Source: Atherinomorus stipes
Taxonomy: Eukaryota > Chordata > Actinopteri > Atheriniformes > Atherinidae
Direction of reading: 5' to 3'
NCBI GenBank assembly: GCA_023101725.1
Contig: JALJCO010007061.1
Span: forward strand, 1-64,000
DNA: 64,000 bases
The position numbers and the translations under genes were made by a program. The notes under the pieces were generated by a model. It had not been told where the DNA came from. It made no database searches and saw only the letters and a program-made list of their open reading frames with translations. Positions 22,876 to 34,866 of the stretch are shown in pieces. How positions within the stretch are numbered: the first letter of the stretch is position 1; every line of letters starts with the position of its first letter.

Positions 22876-25434
22876 AGTTGCTGTCGGGTACAAACCTCCT
22901 ATCTCCATTTAACATCATTAAAAAACCCTCTACTTCATGTGAGCTTGATTTCTTTAAAATATTCAAAAACTAAATAAATAAATGAATACAAACATATATG
23001 ACTTTCATGGTAAAAAATTCAATCCAAAGTTTGATTATGCTGTGTCCAGGTTTTACAAGACCGCATGTTTTTTGTCACTTCTTAAAAAATAACAGTTTTG
23101 GACATAGGAGGTTTGGAGTTCGGAATGCTTTTGGCTTAAATTTTTTAGTTTGGCCCGAGGGAGGCCAGAAAATGTCCAGCAAAATGTATATGAAATCACA
23201 AAATGCTGAATAACTGAAAAAGTGTAGAAGTTAGAGATGTGAAAAGATATAGCGGGCACCTGCAGAATATGCCGAATATTTTGATACTAGAACAGATACA
23301 GTGGCACACATGGTGCGGGAGGAACACGTGCCAAAGGTCGCAGCAGGAGGAACTCAACTACTGGCAATGAACACAGGATCACCCCGGTACAACCTACAGT
23401 GTGCAGTGTATCACTCTTCCACTGGTTATGACTCACAGGAAACTATTGCCCTTCCTTTTATTTTTTATTTGACTCGACATTGAACTGCCTGAGGGCTCAT
23501 GTGGGACCATGATGTGCAGATAACTGACCTACAGTAGGAGACACATGCTTTATATGTCCACAGGATACAATCTGCCCCTGTTGCAGAAAATAAAAATCAG
23601 TTTTAGTCAAAGATCTGAGGGAAAAAACAGACTTAAGGAAAAGATGACATCAAAATACCATCTACATGTTTCCATGTCTGACTAGAGGATGCAGACTGTG
23701 TTTCATTAACATGCGCTACATGTTTTCTGTGCTGCGGGGTAAAAAAAAATGAAGAGTTTTTTCTTAATTTATGTTGCCAAGTAAAAGGACGGCTGGAGGG
23801 AAATCGTTGAATTGGAGTGTGTCTTAAGATGATGGAGCTGGGAGCAGGAGTTGTGGTTTGATATGTCTGGCATTAGAAGCTGCATCCAGAAGCTCCTATT
23901 AGATTGTGATGACTTTGGCCCTGGCTGGTGCAGTTGTGGGGGGGTATCTGGATGGAGATGTCACTCTGCGGAACCCTTTGGTTTGTGGCCATTTCATCTC
24001 AAGCCAAGATGCTTTGCCATCTTTGCACAGAGTATTAGTTGATGCATACATGCATGCACTGGACGGCCTCCAATGCCTCATGTCTGTCATTCTGTCTTCG
24101 GCTCAAAGCGCTATCATACCAGGCTGCCTTCCACTCCTCGGGCTGCAGCTTCACACTCATCCATTACCAAACACCCGTGGTGAGAAAACTCTGCTCCTCA
24201 GAGCTGGAGGGCACACATATGATGAAGTTGTTGGTTTTGTCTTTGGGTAACAGATTTTTTTGTGTTTTTCACCCACTGTTCTCAGTGCATATTGCAGCCG
24301 TTTAGCTGATTGGAAAAGTGTGTGGGTATGTGTTGGTTTTACACCAATTTGCTTTGTACGAGTGTCTCGGTGATTACTTTAATGGGCTTTCTGGAGTTGT
24401 GTAATTTGGTTAAAACTTATGCAAAGTCGACTGAAAACTTCTGGGATAGAAGAAATCTAGATGACATGGGCAGCAGCTTGTGGCAGGCATGTTGGACATT
24501 TCTCAATCTGCGTACATGTGCATACTTGCGTGCTTGTGGACGCGTGAAATGTCATCACCCGCCGTCCAAGTCATGTTCCATTTTAAAGTTCACTTCTCAG
24601 CAGTACGCTTAAAATCCCCCAATGAGAACTTCCTCCACCCATTTTACCAAGCAGCATCATTGGAGACTTGTGCGTACTTGGCCAGATACAATTCCCGATC
24701 AAAATCTTTTTAAATATGGTGGGGCTGGAAGAAGTGGCAATCACGCAAGGGGCGCAGCTTGCCACTTCTACCAATCACCAAACGTTGACGTATTTCAGTT
24801 CCTATGGAACCCAGAAAAGACCCCGCCCCGGAGTAGGAGCTAAAAAGGTTATAAGAATTGAGGGCCGAGGTCCCTTGTTCCTATGTGTCCAAATGCGCAA
24901 AAAAAAAAATAGCCTGGTTCCTGAAACGGTTATAGGAACTCCAAAAAGGTTCATACAGTCTGAAAGTGACGATTAATCCTTAACCAAAGGTTCCTACCCC
25001 TGTACTTCCAGTAACATTTTTTTTTTTTTTTTTAATAACACCACAACTATCGCTGTCATATTCCTGCCGGCTTGTATAGAGTCGCTGCCACCAAGCAGCA
25101 CAGGTACTCAATATGGCGGCTGGTAGTTCGAATGCAGAGAACGCGTCAGTGACGTCAACTGCAACCTATCAATTGGAGGTGCTCTGTGGCAGCAGACATT
25201 CTGGCAACCATGTTAGTTTCTACAGGAGATTCAGGGATTTCTCAAATATGCGCGAATGAGTGAAAGTAACCCCCGGGGCATGTTTTATGGTGAGGGAGTG
25301 ACATGATTTACATAATAAATAGCTCATAAAAGTCATGTTACCAGAAACATGGAAAATTGGTGCAACTGGATTTCAAAATACCTGGTAATGACATCACCAA
25401 CTCGCATCTGCTCGGAATCCCGAGAAACTGGAAT
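22876..25434. other. Noncoding, mostly unidentified
   Basis: The best open frame (23906-24250, plus) is 114 residues but has no recognisable domain and no splice or promoter context that I can support. The stretch 24590-25015 (CCCCGCCCCGGAGTAGGAGC, GGTTCCTGAAACGG, GGTTCCTACCCC) looks like MITE debris but its ends are not clear. A T-run lies at 25017-25033. Confidence 0.35.
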
Positions 25435-25856
25435 GCACCAAAAGTCCCTGTTATTGTGGAAGAACTTCATGTCCCAGCATTCCTTTCAGAGTGATGTGAC
25501 TACGGTGCAGCTGCTGCAGCCACAGACTGACTTGCTTTGAAGCTGCTTATAATATGTCTGGTTTTAAGTTGTTGGTTAAGTTACCAAGTTGTCAGAAACA
25601 TCAGAATTAGCCACATGTTGGCTAATACCTGCTAGCATCTGATATCTGGCAGTCAGATGTCCAAAATGAACTCCTCTGGCTGAGTTAAGGATATTTTGGG
25701 ATCTTTGCCCTCAGAGCAGAATATAGTTGTGTCTCTTAGAATATGAGAGATACAACCTCACAGTTGTCTGCAGAGATCGGTATTGGTTGACATGAGAATT
25801 TGAGATTTGGACAATGTATCGGTAAAAAAGCCAATATCGAACATCCCTAGTATTGA
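25435..25856 (+). repeat. Dispersed repeat family, longest copy
   Basis: The 5' portion (AAAAGTCCCTGTTATTGTGG, GAAGAACTTCATGTCCCAGC, through GACTTGCTTTGAAGCTGC) is about 95% identical by eye to 54736-54862. The 3' portion (GGATATTTTGGGATCTTTGC to AATATCGAACATCCCTAG) matches 5560-5795. The copy therefore joins the two partial copies into one family. Terminus CTAGGGATGTTCGATATTGG (inverse) resembles hAT-type MITEs. Noncoding. Confidence 0.75.
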
Positions 25857-26989
25857 TCGATCCCAAATTAAAAAACAGTTTGCATTAATTTAGCTCCTCT
25901 CTGCTCCAGCTCTGCCTCACGTCTCTGCTGTTCCTTTCTTCATTTAAGCTCTGTATGTGGGATAAAATGAGAATGCTTTAAATTTTTGACATCAGTGCCT
26001 CATGCCATCTGCATGAACTCTTTTCAAGTCACCATGGCACAGAGCAGAAAGGGTAAAACCTCCCTGGAAGCTCGGCCTCCTGAGCGAAGGCCACACCGGA
26101 CTCTGTGTGTTAAACATTTTCAAGCTGCTATGCACAGAGGGGCCGGCCCAGATTGAGGACAGCCTTTTAGCAGCTGTCCAGACACAGTAAGGACAAATGT
26201 TGGTTGTTACCGGACAGTCAGCTGGGATATGACACTGAGGATGAGGAGCAGAGACAGGATGAAGATGAGGGATGATACATAACATCCTTTTGACAGCAGC
26301 TGTAAAGAAACAGCAAAGCGAAAAGAGAAAGTAACTGCGTGCCAGAGATGAACTTTCTTCATGTTATTGTTGTATTTTTAACTCAATTCAGATGAATAAT
26401 GAAGAAAAACGCAGCATGAAAGAAAGGGAGGCATGGTGGATTTAAATTCTTTATAAAAGAGATGAAAAAGAGATGGGACTGCAGAAAGGGGGCAAGCTGG
26501 GGTTATGAAGATGAGACGTTTATGTGATGGGTGGACTGGCGGATGCTGTGGGCGTGTGGGCTAATATGACAGAACTGTGGGAATGATTAGCGAAGACAGG
26601 AAGGGAAGAGAAACTCTGTCCCCAGATGATTAAAAAGCAACTTTACACAAGCTGCTGTCTGTCCAAGTCCATTTACACCAGGACATCACACCCTTTAGAG
26701 CCCCATTGAGTAGCAGTGAAACCAAAGCCTCTCATAGCCCTGTAGTTCTGGAGCTGCCTGCAGACGGGATGCTAACGCCATCTATACCAGGACTTTGAAT
26801 TTGATTTATGACTCTTTTACCCCTTAAGGTGAAAAGAGCGATGGATTCACACACAGCTGTTGCTCCCAAATCAATTTATTCACCAACAAAAAGTGGCGTT
26901 TCAGGTGCTGCCCTTCTTCAGACAAAAAAACCACTAGGCGCACCTGCCTGTATAGGCTTTACCTGATCACCAGACAGTCATGTGTAGGG
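25857..26989. other. Noncoding, nothing firmly recognisable
   Basis: No coding signal. The phrase CAATTTATTCACCAACAAAA near 26870 belongs to a widespread fish repeat, but the element could not be delimited. Confidence 0.35.
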
Positions 26990-27161
26990 TTGGGCATCGT
27001 CTTTGTTGCCATAGATATATAATAGAGGCTAGATAGCTCATGTGGGCTGTTGGCCAATGGAGAGCGACGTAGCTGCACAGCGGCCATCTTACCTCAGACA
27101 GCTCGCCCCTTGAACAACATTAATGTTAATGGTGAATGTACTATGTAAATAACCATATGTG
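26990..27161 (-). repeat. Inverted repeat, left arm (outer part)
   Basis: Read on the minus strand this contains ATGGTTATTTACATAG, ATTAATGTTGTTCAAGGGGC and GAGCTGTCTGAGGTAAGATGGCC. The right arm at 31590-31890 carries the same phrases on the plus strand. The left arm is cut at 27162 by the tail of the L2 element. Confidence 0.85.
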
Positions 27162-27653
27162 GCAATTCAATTCAATTCAACTTTATTTGTATAGCGTCCA
27201 TTCATGACAATGTCACCTCAGGGCGCTTAAACAGACAGAAAAATTCAGGTCAGATTCATAATAGCCTAGTTAAGGAAACCAACAGATTGGATCGAATCTT
27301 GACTTGACCCGGTCCAATCCCCCATCCTGAGCAAGCACGGAGGGGTGGCGACAGTGGGAAGGAAAACACCCTTTTAACAGGGAGGAAAAACCTCCGGCAG
27401 AACCCGGCTCAGGTAGGGCGGCCATCTGCCTCGACCGGCTGGGGGGGAGAAGACAGAAAGGGAGACCAACAAACACTGCAACGTTATCCAGCCAGATCTG
27501 CTGAGAGAGGAGAACACAGTTAATGATGCAATACTGTCACAGGTTTCTACATGGAGAGACAGAGATGGTGGGAGAGGAAGAGCCCAGTGCATCATGGATG
27601 TCCCGCAGCAGTCTAAACCTATAGCAGCTTAACTAAGGGAAGGCTAGCCATCC

Positions 27654-29020
27654 CTAACTATAAGACTTATCAAAAAGGAAGGTTTTAAGCCTGATCTTAA
27701 AGGTAGAGAGGGTGTCTGCCTCCCGAACCTGAAGTGGTAACTGATTCCATAATAGGGGGCTTGATAGCCAAACGCTCTGCCTCCCATTTTACTCTTAGAG
27801 ACCCTTGGAACTACCAAAGGCCTGCAGTCTGAGAGCGAAGTGCCCTGCTTGGAATATATGGAACTATGAGATCTCTAATATATAATGGAGCTTGGTCATG
27901 GAGAGCTTTATATGTGAGAAGAAGGATTTTAAATTCTATCCTGGATTTAACAGGGAGCCAATGAAGAGAAGCTAGAACTGGAGAAATATGATCTCTCCTG
28001 CTGGTTCTAGTCAGAACCCTGGCTGCAGCATTCTGGATCAGCTGGAGACTTTTCAAGGCATATTTGGGGCAGCCCAATAATAAGGAATTACAATAATCCA
28101 ATCTGGAAGTAACAAAAGCATGGACTAGTTTTTCTGCATCGTCCTGAGATAAGATGTTCCTAATTTTAGCAATATTACGTAGGTGAAAGAAGGCGGTTCT
28201 AGAAACCTGTTTTATATGGGAGTTGAAAGACAAATCCTGGTCAAAAATGACTCCAAGATTCTTCACTGTGGTGCTGGAAGCCAAATTAATGCCATCCAGA
28301 TCAACTATAAAGCTAGATAATTTAGTCCTGAGTTTTTCGGGTCCAAAGACTATAACCTCGGTCTTGTCTGAATTTAGAAGCAGAAAGTTCAGGGTCATCC
28401 AGGTCTTTATGTCACCAAGACATCTTTGTAATCTAACAAACTGATTGGTTTCATCAGGCTTCATAGATAAGTATATCTGAGTGTCGTCTGCATAACAATG
28501 AAAATTTATGCCATGTTGTCTGATGATATTACCCAAAGGAAGCATATATAATGTGAAGAGAATTGGTCCGAGCACAGAACCCTGGGGAACTCCATGAGTT
28601 ACTCTGGTGTGTGATGAAGACTCGTTGTTGACATTAACAAACTGAAATCTATCAGATAAGTATGACTTGAACCAATCTAATGCAGTTCCTCTAATTCCAA
28701 TAACATGTTCAAGTCTCTGTAGCAGAATGTTGTGATCGATGGTGTCGAATGCAGCACTGAGATCTAACAGGACAAGTATGGACAGGAGTCCTTTATCTGA
28801 AGCCATGAGAAGATCGTTAGTAACCTTCACCAGTGCCGTCTCTGTGCTATGATGAGCTCTAAAACCAGACTGAAACTTTTCAAACAGATTATTTCTGCTC
28901 AGATGGGCACAAAGTTGAGCTGAAACTGTTTTCTCAAGAATTTTAGACATAAAGGGGAGGTTGGATATCGGTCTATAATTAGCTAATTCTCCTGAGTCAA
29001 GAGTAGGTTTTTTAAGTAAA
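27654..29020 (-). pseudogene. L2 reverse transcriptase region
   Basis: The minus-strand open frame at 28950-27811 is 379 residues long and carries [20 protein letters not shown] near its start, [13 protein letters not shown], then [10 protein letters not shown] (catalytic DD), and a C-terminal thumb-like region with [20 protein letters not shown]. These are the blocks of a non-LTR reverse transcriptase of the CR1/L2 group. After TAGLW the frame stops; shifting by one base gives a continuation to a stop at 27654-27656. The reading upstream to about 29020 needs a second shift. An intact protein would bind and reverse-transcribe its RNA at a nicked target. This copy cannot produce it in one frame. 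Confidence 0.92.
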
Positions 29021-30655
29021 GTGTTTTATTACTGCAGTCTTAAAGGACTGAGGTACATATCCTGCCAATAGCGATGAATTAATTAGATCTAGTAGGTAAG
29101 TGTTAATCAAAGGAAAGACTTCCTTTAGCAACTTGGTTGGGATGGGATCCAGAATGCAGGTAGAAGGTTTGGATGCCACTATTAGTTTGGTTAACTCAGA
29201 TATCTGTATAGGACAGAAATGATCCAGACATATTTCAGCATCTACAGATGTCTCTAAACCTGCAGGGGGTAAGAAGTCGTTAGTAGCTGGGAGGATGTCA
29301 TGGATTTTCTCTCTAATAGAAACAATTTTGTTTGTAAAGAAACTCATGAAATCGTCACAGCTGAGAGTCGCGGGAATGCATGGCTCAACAGCACTACGGC
29401 TCTTCGTCAGCCTGGCTACAGTGCTGAAAAGGAACCTGGGATTATTCCTATTTTCCTCTATCAATGATGAATAGTAAGCTGTTCTAGTCTTACGTAAGAA
29501 TTTTTTATAAACAATTAGACTCTCTTTCCAGATTAAGCGAGACTCCTCTAAGCCAGATGCGCGCCATTTCCTCTCATAACGTCTAGATGTCTGTTTTAAA
29601 GCTCGTAGCTGGGAATTAAACCAAGGAGCTTCCTTCTTCTGACCGATGATCTTCTTTTTTAACGGAGCCACATTATCTAGTACTGTGCGTGTTGAAACTG
29701 CTATTTTATCAGCAAGCTGATCAATGTGAACTGGAGTAAAGCTTGAATAGATGCTTTCTGTGACGTTAACATCTGGCATTGTAGGAAATAGTGATGAAAT
29801 AGATTCTTTAAACTTGGTAACGGCACTATCTGATAAACATCTACTGTAATGGAATTTATTCTCAGCCATCGTGTAGTCAAGTAAAGTAAACTCAAAAGTT
29901 ATTAAGAAGTGATCAGACAGAACAGGATTATGGGGAAAAACTTTCAGTTCCTCACTGTCAACACCATACGTCAGGACAAGATCCAGAGTATGATTATGAG
30001 AATGAGTGGGTTCGTGAACATTTTGTGAAAAACCGATTGAGTCTAGCATAGATTTAAAAGCAATATTTAAGCTGTCGTTGTTATCGTCAACATGAACATT
30101 AAGGTCGCCCAAAATGACAACTTTATCAGTATTCAACACTAAATCTGATAAAAAGTCTGAAAATTCAGTCAGAAACTCTGAGTAAGGTCCAGGTGGACGA
30201 TACACTACAGCTAACAAAAGTGGTTTCTCTGATTTCCAGTTAGGATGAGAAAGGCTTAGAATTAGATGTTCAAAGGAATTATGACTAATCGTAGGTCTGG
30301 GATTAATAAATAGCCCTGATTGAAAGATAGCAGCCACACCTCCTCCTCAGCCTGCGGCTCTAGGAACATGAAAATTTAAGTAATCGGGTGGAGTAGATTC
30401 ATTAATAGTAACATGATCATCCTGCTGCAGCCAGGTTTCTGTGAGACAAAATAAATCAACATGATGATCGCCAATCAGATCATTAACTAACAGAGATTTT
30501 GAAGAAAGGGATCTGATATTTAATAATCCACATTTAATAGTTTTATTTTTCTGTTTTGTTATGTTTATTGTTTTAATTTTTATTAGGTTATTGTGATTTA
30601 CCTTAGAGGTGTTTTTGGATTTTATTCTAAGGGCCCGGGGGACAGACACAGTCAC
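29012..30655 (-). pseudogene. L2 endonuclease and linker region
   Basis: The frame from 30655 to 30347 holds the start of an APE-type endonuclease: [13 protein letters not shown] and [12 protein letters not shown], with the acidic residue of TETW. After the TGA the same frame continues from 30346 to 29012 for about 440 residues with VVYRPPGPYSEF, VVILGDLNVHVDD and LSDHFLITFEF, the remaining endonuclease blocks with the SDH motif. A segment leading into the reverse transcriptase follows (ILDPIPTKLLKEVFPLIN). Only one substitution separates these two pieces; CGA to TGA by CpG decay is the likely cause. Confidence 0.9.
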
Positions 30656-30758
30656 TATGGGGGTGTGGGAGGGGCGGCAGGTGGGAAACTGCAGAGAGGT
30701 GGGAAACTGCAGAGAGGTGTGTGTAAGACTACAACTCTGCGTTCACATGAGTGAATTA

Positions 30759-31106
30759 CAGCCATTGAAAAAAATTAAGAGACCACCCTTGTTTTCTCAT
30801 ATTTCTTGGTCATTTTAATGCTTGGTACTACTAAAGGTACATTTGTCCGGACAAATATAGTGATAACAAAAATAGCTCATAAGAGTTTAATTTAAGAACC
30901 AATATCTAGCCATTTTCCATGCTCATCTTGATAAGTGATTTTGGTCATTAGGTTTTTACATTAATGTACTGCCAAAAACAGCTTTTAGGCATTCTATATC
31001 TTCTTTGTCTCTTTTAGTCACATGATTCACACCATTGTTGTTACTCAACTGCATAACCATTATTTTTCATGGCAAGGGTGGTCTCTTAATTTTTTTTCCA
31101 TGGCTG
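30759..31106. mobile_element. Tc1/mariner MITE with TA target duplication
   Basis: The 348-bp element has inverted termini CAGCCATTGAAAAAAATTAA and its near-inverse TTAATTTTTTTTCCATGGCTG, each followed inward by GAGACCACCCTTG or its inverse. TA dinucleotides flank it at 30757-30758 and 31107-31108. There is no coding content. It sits between the L2 5' end and the second part of the inverted repeat arm. Confidence 0.92.
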
Positions 31107-31108
31107 TA

Positions 31109-31200
31109 GCCATGTTCGTGTATACTTAGATGTAGCATATTATGATTTTTCGGGCATTTAACGACTTAGGTTTCTGACAGCTGCAGGCGATCAGTTTAGC
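31109..31200 (-). repeat. Inverted repeat, left arm (inner part)
   Basis: GTATACTTAGATGTAGCATA, TTATGATTTTTCGGGCATTT and CTGACAGCTGCAGGCGATCA match the inverse of 31590-31705. This part continues the arm that was interrupted by the L2 and the MITE. About 50 bases expected between the two inserts (present in the right arm as CAAACCGTTTGAAAATCAGT and neighbours) are missing. Confidence 0.85.
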
Positions 31201-31589
31201 TCATTATAAACAGTCGTTTTTTGACGGCTACTCCTCCACAGCTGCCTCCTGCTCTGGTTGTCAGATGTGATTTCTATCTTTGTTTGTTTGTTTTTTTTTT
31301 TATAACTATTACATTGTATGGCGCTTGTGGTTTTTATCTCAAAAACAGAATTTAAAAAATGCTTGAACCATCATTTCTAAACAACTAAGTTTACAGAACA
31401 CGGAAGGCAACATGAGCTGACATTTTTAGCATTTAGTTTAGAAAATCTATTAAGTAGCCTATTGTGGATTTTACCCAACTTCAGGTTGGAAAAAGTCCCC
31501 CATAGGTCATTTCATCGGTTGGGAAAAGTCAGTGGAACTGTTTTGGTTAGTGGATATTTATCAGAAAACTAAGGCTACCTTGTTCAACA

Positions 31590-31890
31590 AGCTTAACTGA
31601 TCGCCTGCAGCTGTCAGAAACCTGTGGTGTCTGGATGTGGATGTCTGTATTAAGTCGTTACATGCCAAAAAAATCATAATATGCCACATCTAAGTATACA
31701 GGAACATAGCTACATCTCTGACGTTTATTAGAAATCAAACCGTTTGAAAATCAGTTAAAATTGAGCCAGATATGGTTATTTAATTAGTACATGCACCATT
31801 GACATTAATGTTGTTCAAGGGGCGAGCTGTCTGAGGTAAGATGGCCGTCAGCTATGCTGAACAACCCCACTTCCACAATCTAGCCCTATA
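31590..31890 (+). repeat. Inverted repeat, right arm (uninterrupted)
   Basis: The uninterrupted arm contains GATCGCCTGCAGCTGTCAGA, AAATCATAATATGCCACATC, GAGCCAGATATGGTTATTTA, ATTAATGTTGTTCAAGGGGC and GAGGTAAGATGGCCG. It ends in sequence like CTAGCCCTATATGATATCCA, which resembles the outer left arm. The segment between arms (31200-31590) is AT-rich without coding signal. Together these look like a long-TIR DNA transposon or a composite of two copies in opposite orientation. Confidence 0.85.
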
Positions 31891-32142
31891 TGATATCCAT
31901 GTTTGTTGCTATATTTAGCTAGTTTTCAGACTTTCTGAACTGAATGAATATCCTGCGTAACAACTTTATTTTTGCCAGGTTTTCAGTGTCATGGAAAAAC
32001 TAGAAATTGAACATTTAGTTGTCCAGACGCGCAAAAGACATTAGGTTTTTATACCAGCCGCCGCTCCTGTCTGGTTTGAATGGAAGACAATGATGGTAAC
32101 TTTTTTTGATGCACAGCATTTGATACTGAAGTGTTTTGACAA

Positions 32143-32363
32143 CGGGTGCCCAAGTCCAGTCCTCTAGAGCTACTGTCCTGCACATTTTGGTTGCATCCAT
32201 TCTCCAACACACCTGAATCAAATGAATGGCTCGTTACCAGCCTCTGCAGAACTGAGTGACATGTGCATGCTGGAATTAGCCATTTGATTCAGGTGTGTTA
32301 GAGAGGGTATGCTCTAAAAATTTCAGGATAGTAGCTCTTGAGGACCGGACTTGGGCACCCCCG
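32143..32363. mobile_element. Fold-back hAT-like MITE, diverged
   Basis: The left end CGGGTGCCCAAGTCCAGTCC and the right end GGACCGGACTTGGGCACCCC are inverse, with inner ACACACCTGAATCAAATGAA and ATTTGATTCAGGTGTGTTAG also inverse. The layout matches the 11263-11460 family but is more diverged. Confidence 0.8.
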
Positions 32364-33220
32364 GTTTTGACCATTTAGCTTGAGTTTGGTGCAATAGATT
32401 TGCTACCAGCCCAACAGGTCAAAGGGACTTACAATAAATTGTATTGTATCATGGACTGACTCAGCAGTACAACCAAATATAGAAAATGGTTTGTTTAGTT
32501 TTTTGGCTCATTTGCAAAATGGCCCATGGATGTAATTTAGAACCTAAAGTTTAACAATTACCTAAAGTGACATGTAATTTGGGAGGGATGTTGAGGGTCT
32601 GTTGAATATCTCCAAGCTCCCATACCCAACCTATCCTGGAAATGTCAAGAATACTGCAAAGCCTCTTTGAAATCAATGCGATGCAGCGTTTGTACACTTT
32701 GTGTGTCCCCTTTTGGACCTATGCAGCTCTTGAAATGTTAAATTATCTGAGTCATATTTGGAATTTGAACATGGCTGGCTGGCGCCACAAACATTCCCTT
32801 CACTGATGCTTGTTGAGTCTCGTCTTGCATTTCATTCCCTGAAGCATTTTTCAGATCAGTCCTATGCTTCACATTAACATTGGTGGCCACGGGAAGCTGC
32901 GCTGCCTTTATTCCACATTCCTCTGTTCCTGTACATTTTAATCAGCTCTTCTCACTCTTCCCATTTCATTTTAAGCACTTCCTGTATCAGTTGCGCCAGT
33001 CCTTTGATGTGATTAATTCTGCATTTATCCTCATTGGTTTCTTACATTTTTTGAATGTGTTTGCAACATATGATCATACAGAATTGCTGTACAAAACAGT
33101 TTTTTCTGTTTATATTATTTAAAATACTTAAGTTTTACTGAGTTTAGACTTTTTAATAATACAGAATGGAAAATGAAGGTCAACTGTTTAAAGAATGAGG
33201 CTGTAAAAGAATGTATAGCA
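32364..33220. other. Noncoding, nothing firmly recognisable
   Basis: AT-rich, no coding signal or delimited repeat. Confidence 0.4.
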
Positions 33221-33597
33221 ACCACCTCAGAATAAGGCAGAATTAAGTAGCACAATCATAAAATAACATATGTAAAGCTCGACATAGATTTGTGGCCGTT
33301 GTTGAGACGATTTTCGAGTCGTGCAAAAATTTTGGGGATCGGGCCAACTCTTGGCCAAATCGTGTGTTGCGCGTCGTGCAGTGTACAAGAGGGTCACAAG
33401 AGGCAATTGGCACCTCATGACGAGCTCCCAATCAGAAATCATGAGTTGCAAAAAATCAAACCTATTTGATATTTTGGTCGTGGCTCGTGAGTGAATTGCA
33501 TGTTGAAGCGGCGCCACGACCAGACTGAGAACTCTTTCCTCAGAGATTTTCACATCTTGCATGCGTGAAACAAAAACTCAAGTAAACCAGAGGCAGC

Positions 33598-33897
33598 ATG
33601 GCGACCCAGGCCGGTCATTTGGATGGAGTTCTCATTGTAGAACTGACAGACCGTACAGCCCACATCTGGTCAGCCAATTCCTCGTCCACATACAACGTCG
33701 TTGCCTTTTCTTTTTGGCGAATTTTTCACAAAGAGCGCAAAACGCCAAGACAGCACATTTTTTTGGGTGACAGCATACTGTCGCTGTTATTATTGTTGTC
33801 TTCCTCTCCATTTTCTTCTTCTAACTGTATTTATTGCGTTGCATGTTGGGATTGTTCGAGACCCCGACCTGTCTTTGAGGACATACAGTGTGAGTAG
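33598..33897 (+). pseudogene. Possible MADF-like remnant of a Harbinger element
   Basis: The frame begins ATGGCGACCCAGGCC and reads MATQAGHLDGVLIVELTDRT, then AHIWSANSSSTYNVVA. The pattern of hydrophobic LIxEL, an aromatic-containing turn and a terminal Y-N is reminiscent of MADF/SANT-type DNA-binding domains encoded by fish Harbinger-like elements. After about residue 45 the frame is low-complexity (SLLLLLSSSPFSSS) and not credible. Flanking sequence at 33290-33550 has GCGTCGTGC and TCGTGGCGC-like motifs typical of such elements. This is inference from layout. Confidence 0.3.
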
Positions 33898-33971
33898 TCA
33901 GATCACATCCAAGTGTCGGTTCGTACAGTGTGAGGACATACATCTTGTGCACAGCTTGACATCAAGCTCTG

Positions 33972-34079
33972 CACAAGTTTCCTAATTACCCACTGATTGG
34001 AGTCAGGTGTGTTGTAGCAAGGGAGCTCCTAATACCTGCAGGACACCAGCCCTCGAGGACTGGAATTGGGGATCCCTGG
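33972..34079. mobile_element. Half copy of fold-back hAT MITE
   Basis: The right half of the family is present: GTGTGTTGTAGCAAGGGAGC, TCCTAATACCTGCAGGACAC and the terminus GGAATTGGGGATCCCTG. The left arm is lost. Confidence 0.8.
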
Positions 34080-34324
34080 TCTAGTACAAACGGCCTCCAG
34101 TCACACTTGCAAAGTTGGAAACACACCACTATGCCAGCACGTCATGTGATCTCATTTGCGTGGGTGAATTAAGCAATTGTTCTGAACCAAGCAACCATTG
34201 CAGACCGCCTCCGGAGGTGGGTCTGGGCACCACGATGCGGCCATTGGTCATAATTGAATTTTAACATGAAGCATGTTACACCCTGCTGTTTATACCCAGG
34301 ATATACTACAACCGTCTAGTGCAG

Positions 34325-34395
34325 GGGTCGGCAACCCGCGGGTCCGGGGCCGCATGCGGCTCTTTAATCCCTTTTGTTGGGGCTCCTTGAATTGG
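34325..34395. mobile_element. hAT-type MITE left end
   Basis: CAGGGGTCGGCAACCCGCGG then GCCGCATGCGGCTCTTTAAT is a widespread fish hAT terminus. The right end is not seen; the anomalous A/T-rich block begins immediately after. Confidence 0.6.
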
Positions 34396-34833
34396 AAAAA
34401 GAATAAAAAATAATTTAATAAAAAGGATTTTATTTTTGTTGGTTTTTTTTAAAAAAAAAATTTTAAAAAAGGAAGAAAAAAATTGCTTGAGAGAAAAAAA
34501 AAATTTTTATCTTATTTTAAAAATTAGGAGGATATGATGCTCTGAGGGGATTATTGAAAATTGTGGAGTTTTCCCCAGGGTTCGAAAACTGAAAAAAGAA
34601 AAAAAAGAAAAAAAAACAAAAAAAAAAATAAAAAAAAAAAGAAAAATTAAATTTTATAATAATCAATAGAGTAAGAGGTAGAGTGAGGGGAAGAAAAAGG
34701 GGAAAGTAAGTAAAGGAAAAGACGGAATAATAATCTGAGAATCATTAACCTAAACCATTAAGAAAAAAAAAAATAGTTAATAATAATACTTCATGTTCAC
34801 GTTGTGTAGTGTAAAATAAAACAATAAGAAGAA

Positions 34834-34866
<33 letters not shown>

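Larger units (their letters stand above)
27162..30756 (-). mobile_element. L2-clade LINE, nearly full length, three lesions
   Basis: The element runs on the minus strand from about 30756 (5' side) to a tail of AATTC repeats at 27162-27175. It encodes an N-terminal APE-type endonuclease, a reverse transcriptase and the usual C-terminal region, followed by a roughly 490-bp 3' UTR. The frames are broken three times: an in-frame TGA at 30347-30349, a frameshift at about 29012-29026, and a one-base frameshift at about 27811-27818. Motifs such as [13 protein letters not shown] and [10 protein letters not shown] are intact. A 3' UTR fragment of the same family lies at 52670-52765. Confidence 0.92.

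Noticed and set aside
23906..24250. Plus-strand open frame of 114 residues
   Set aside because: No recognised domain, no splice or promoter support, and several overlapping frames of similar length.
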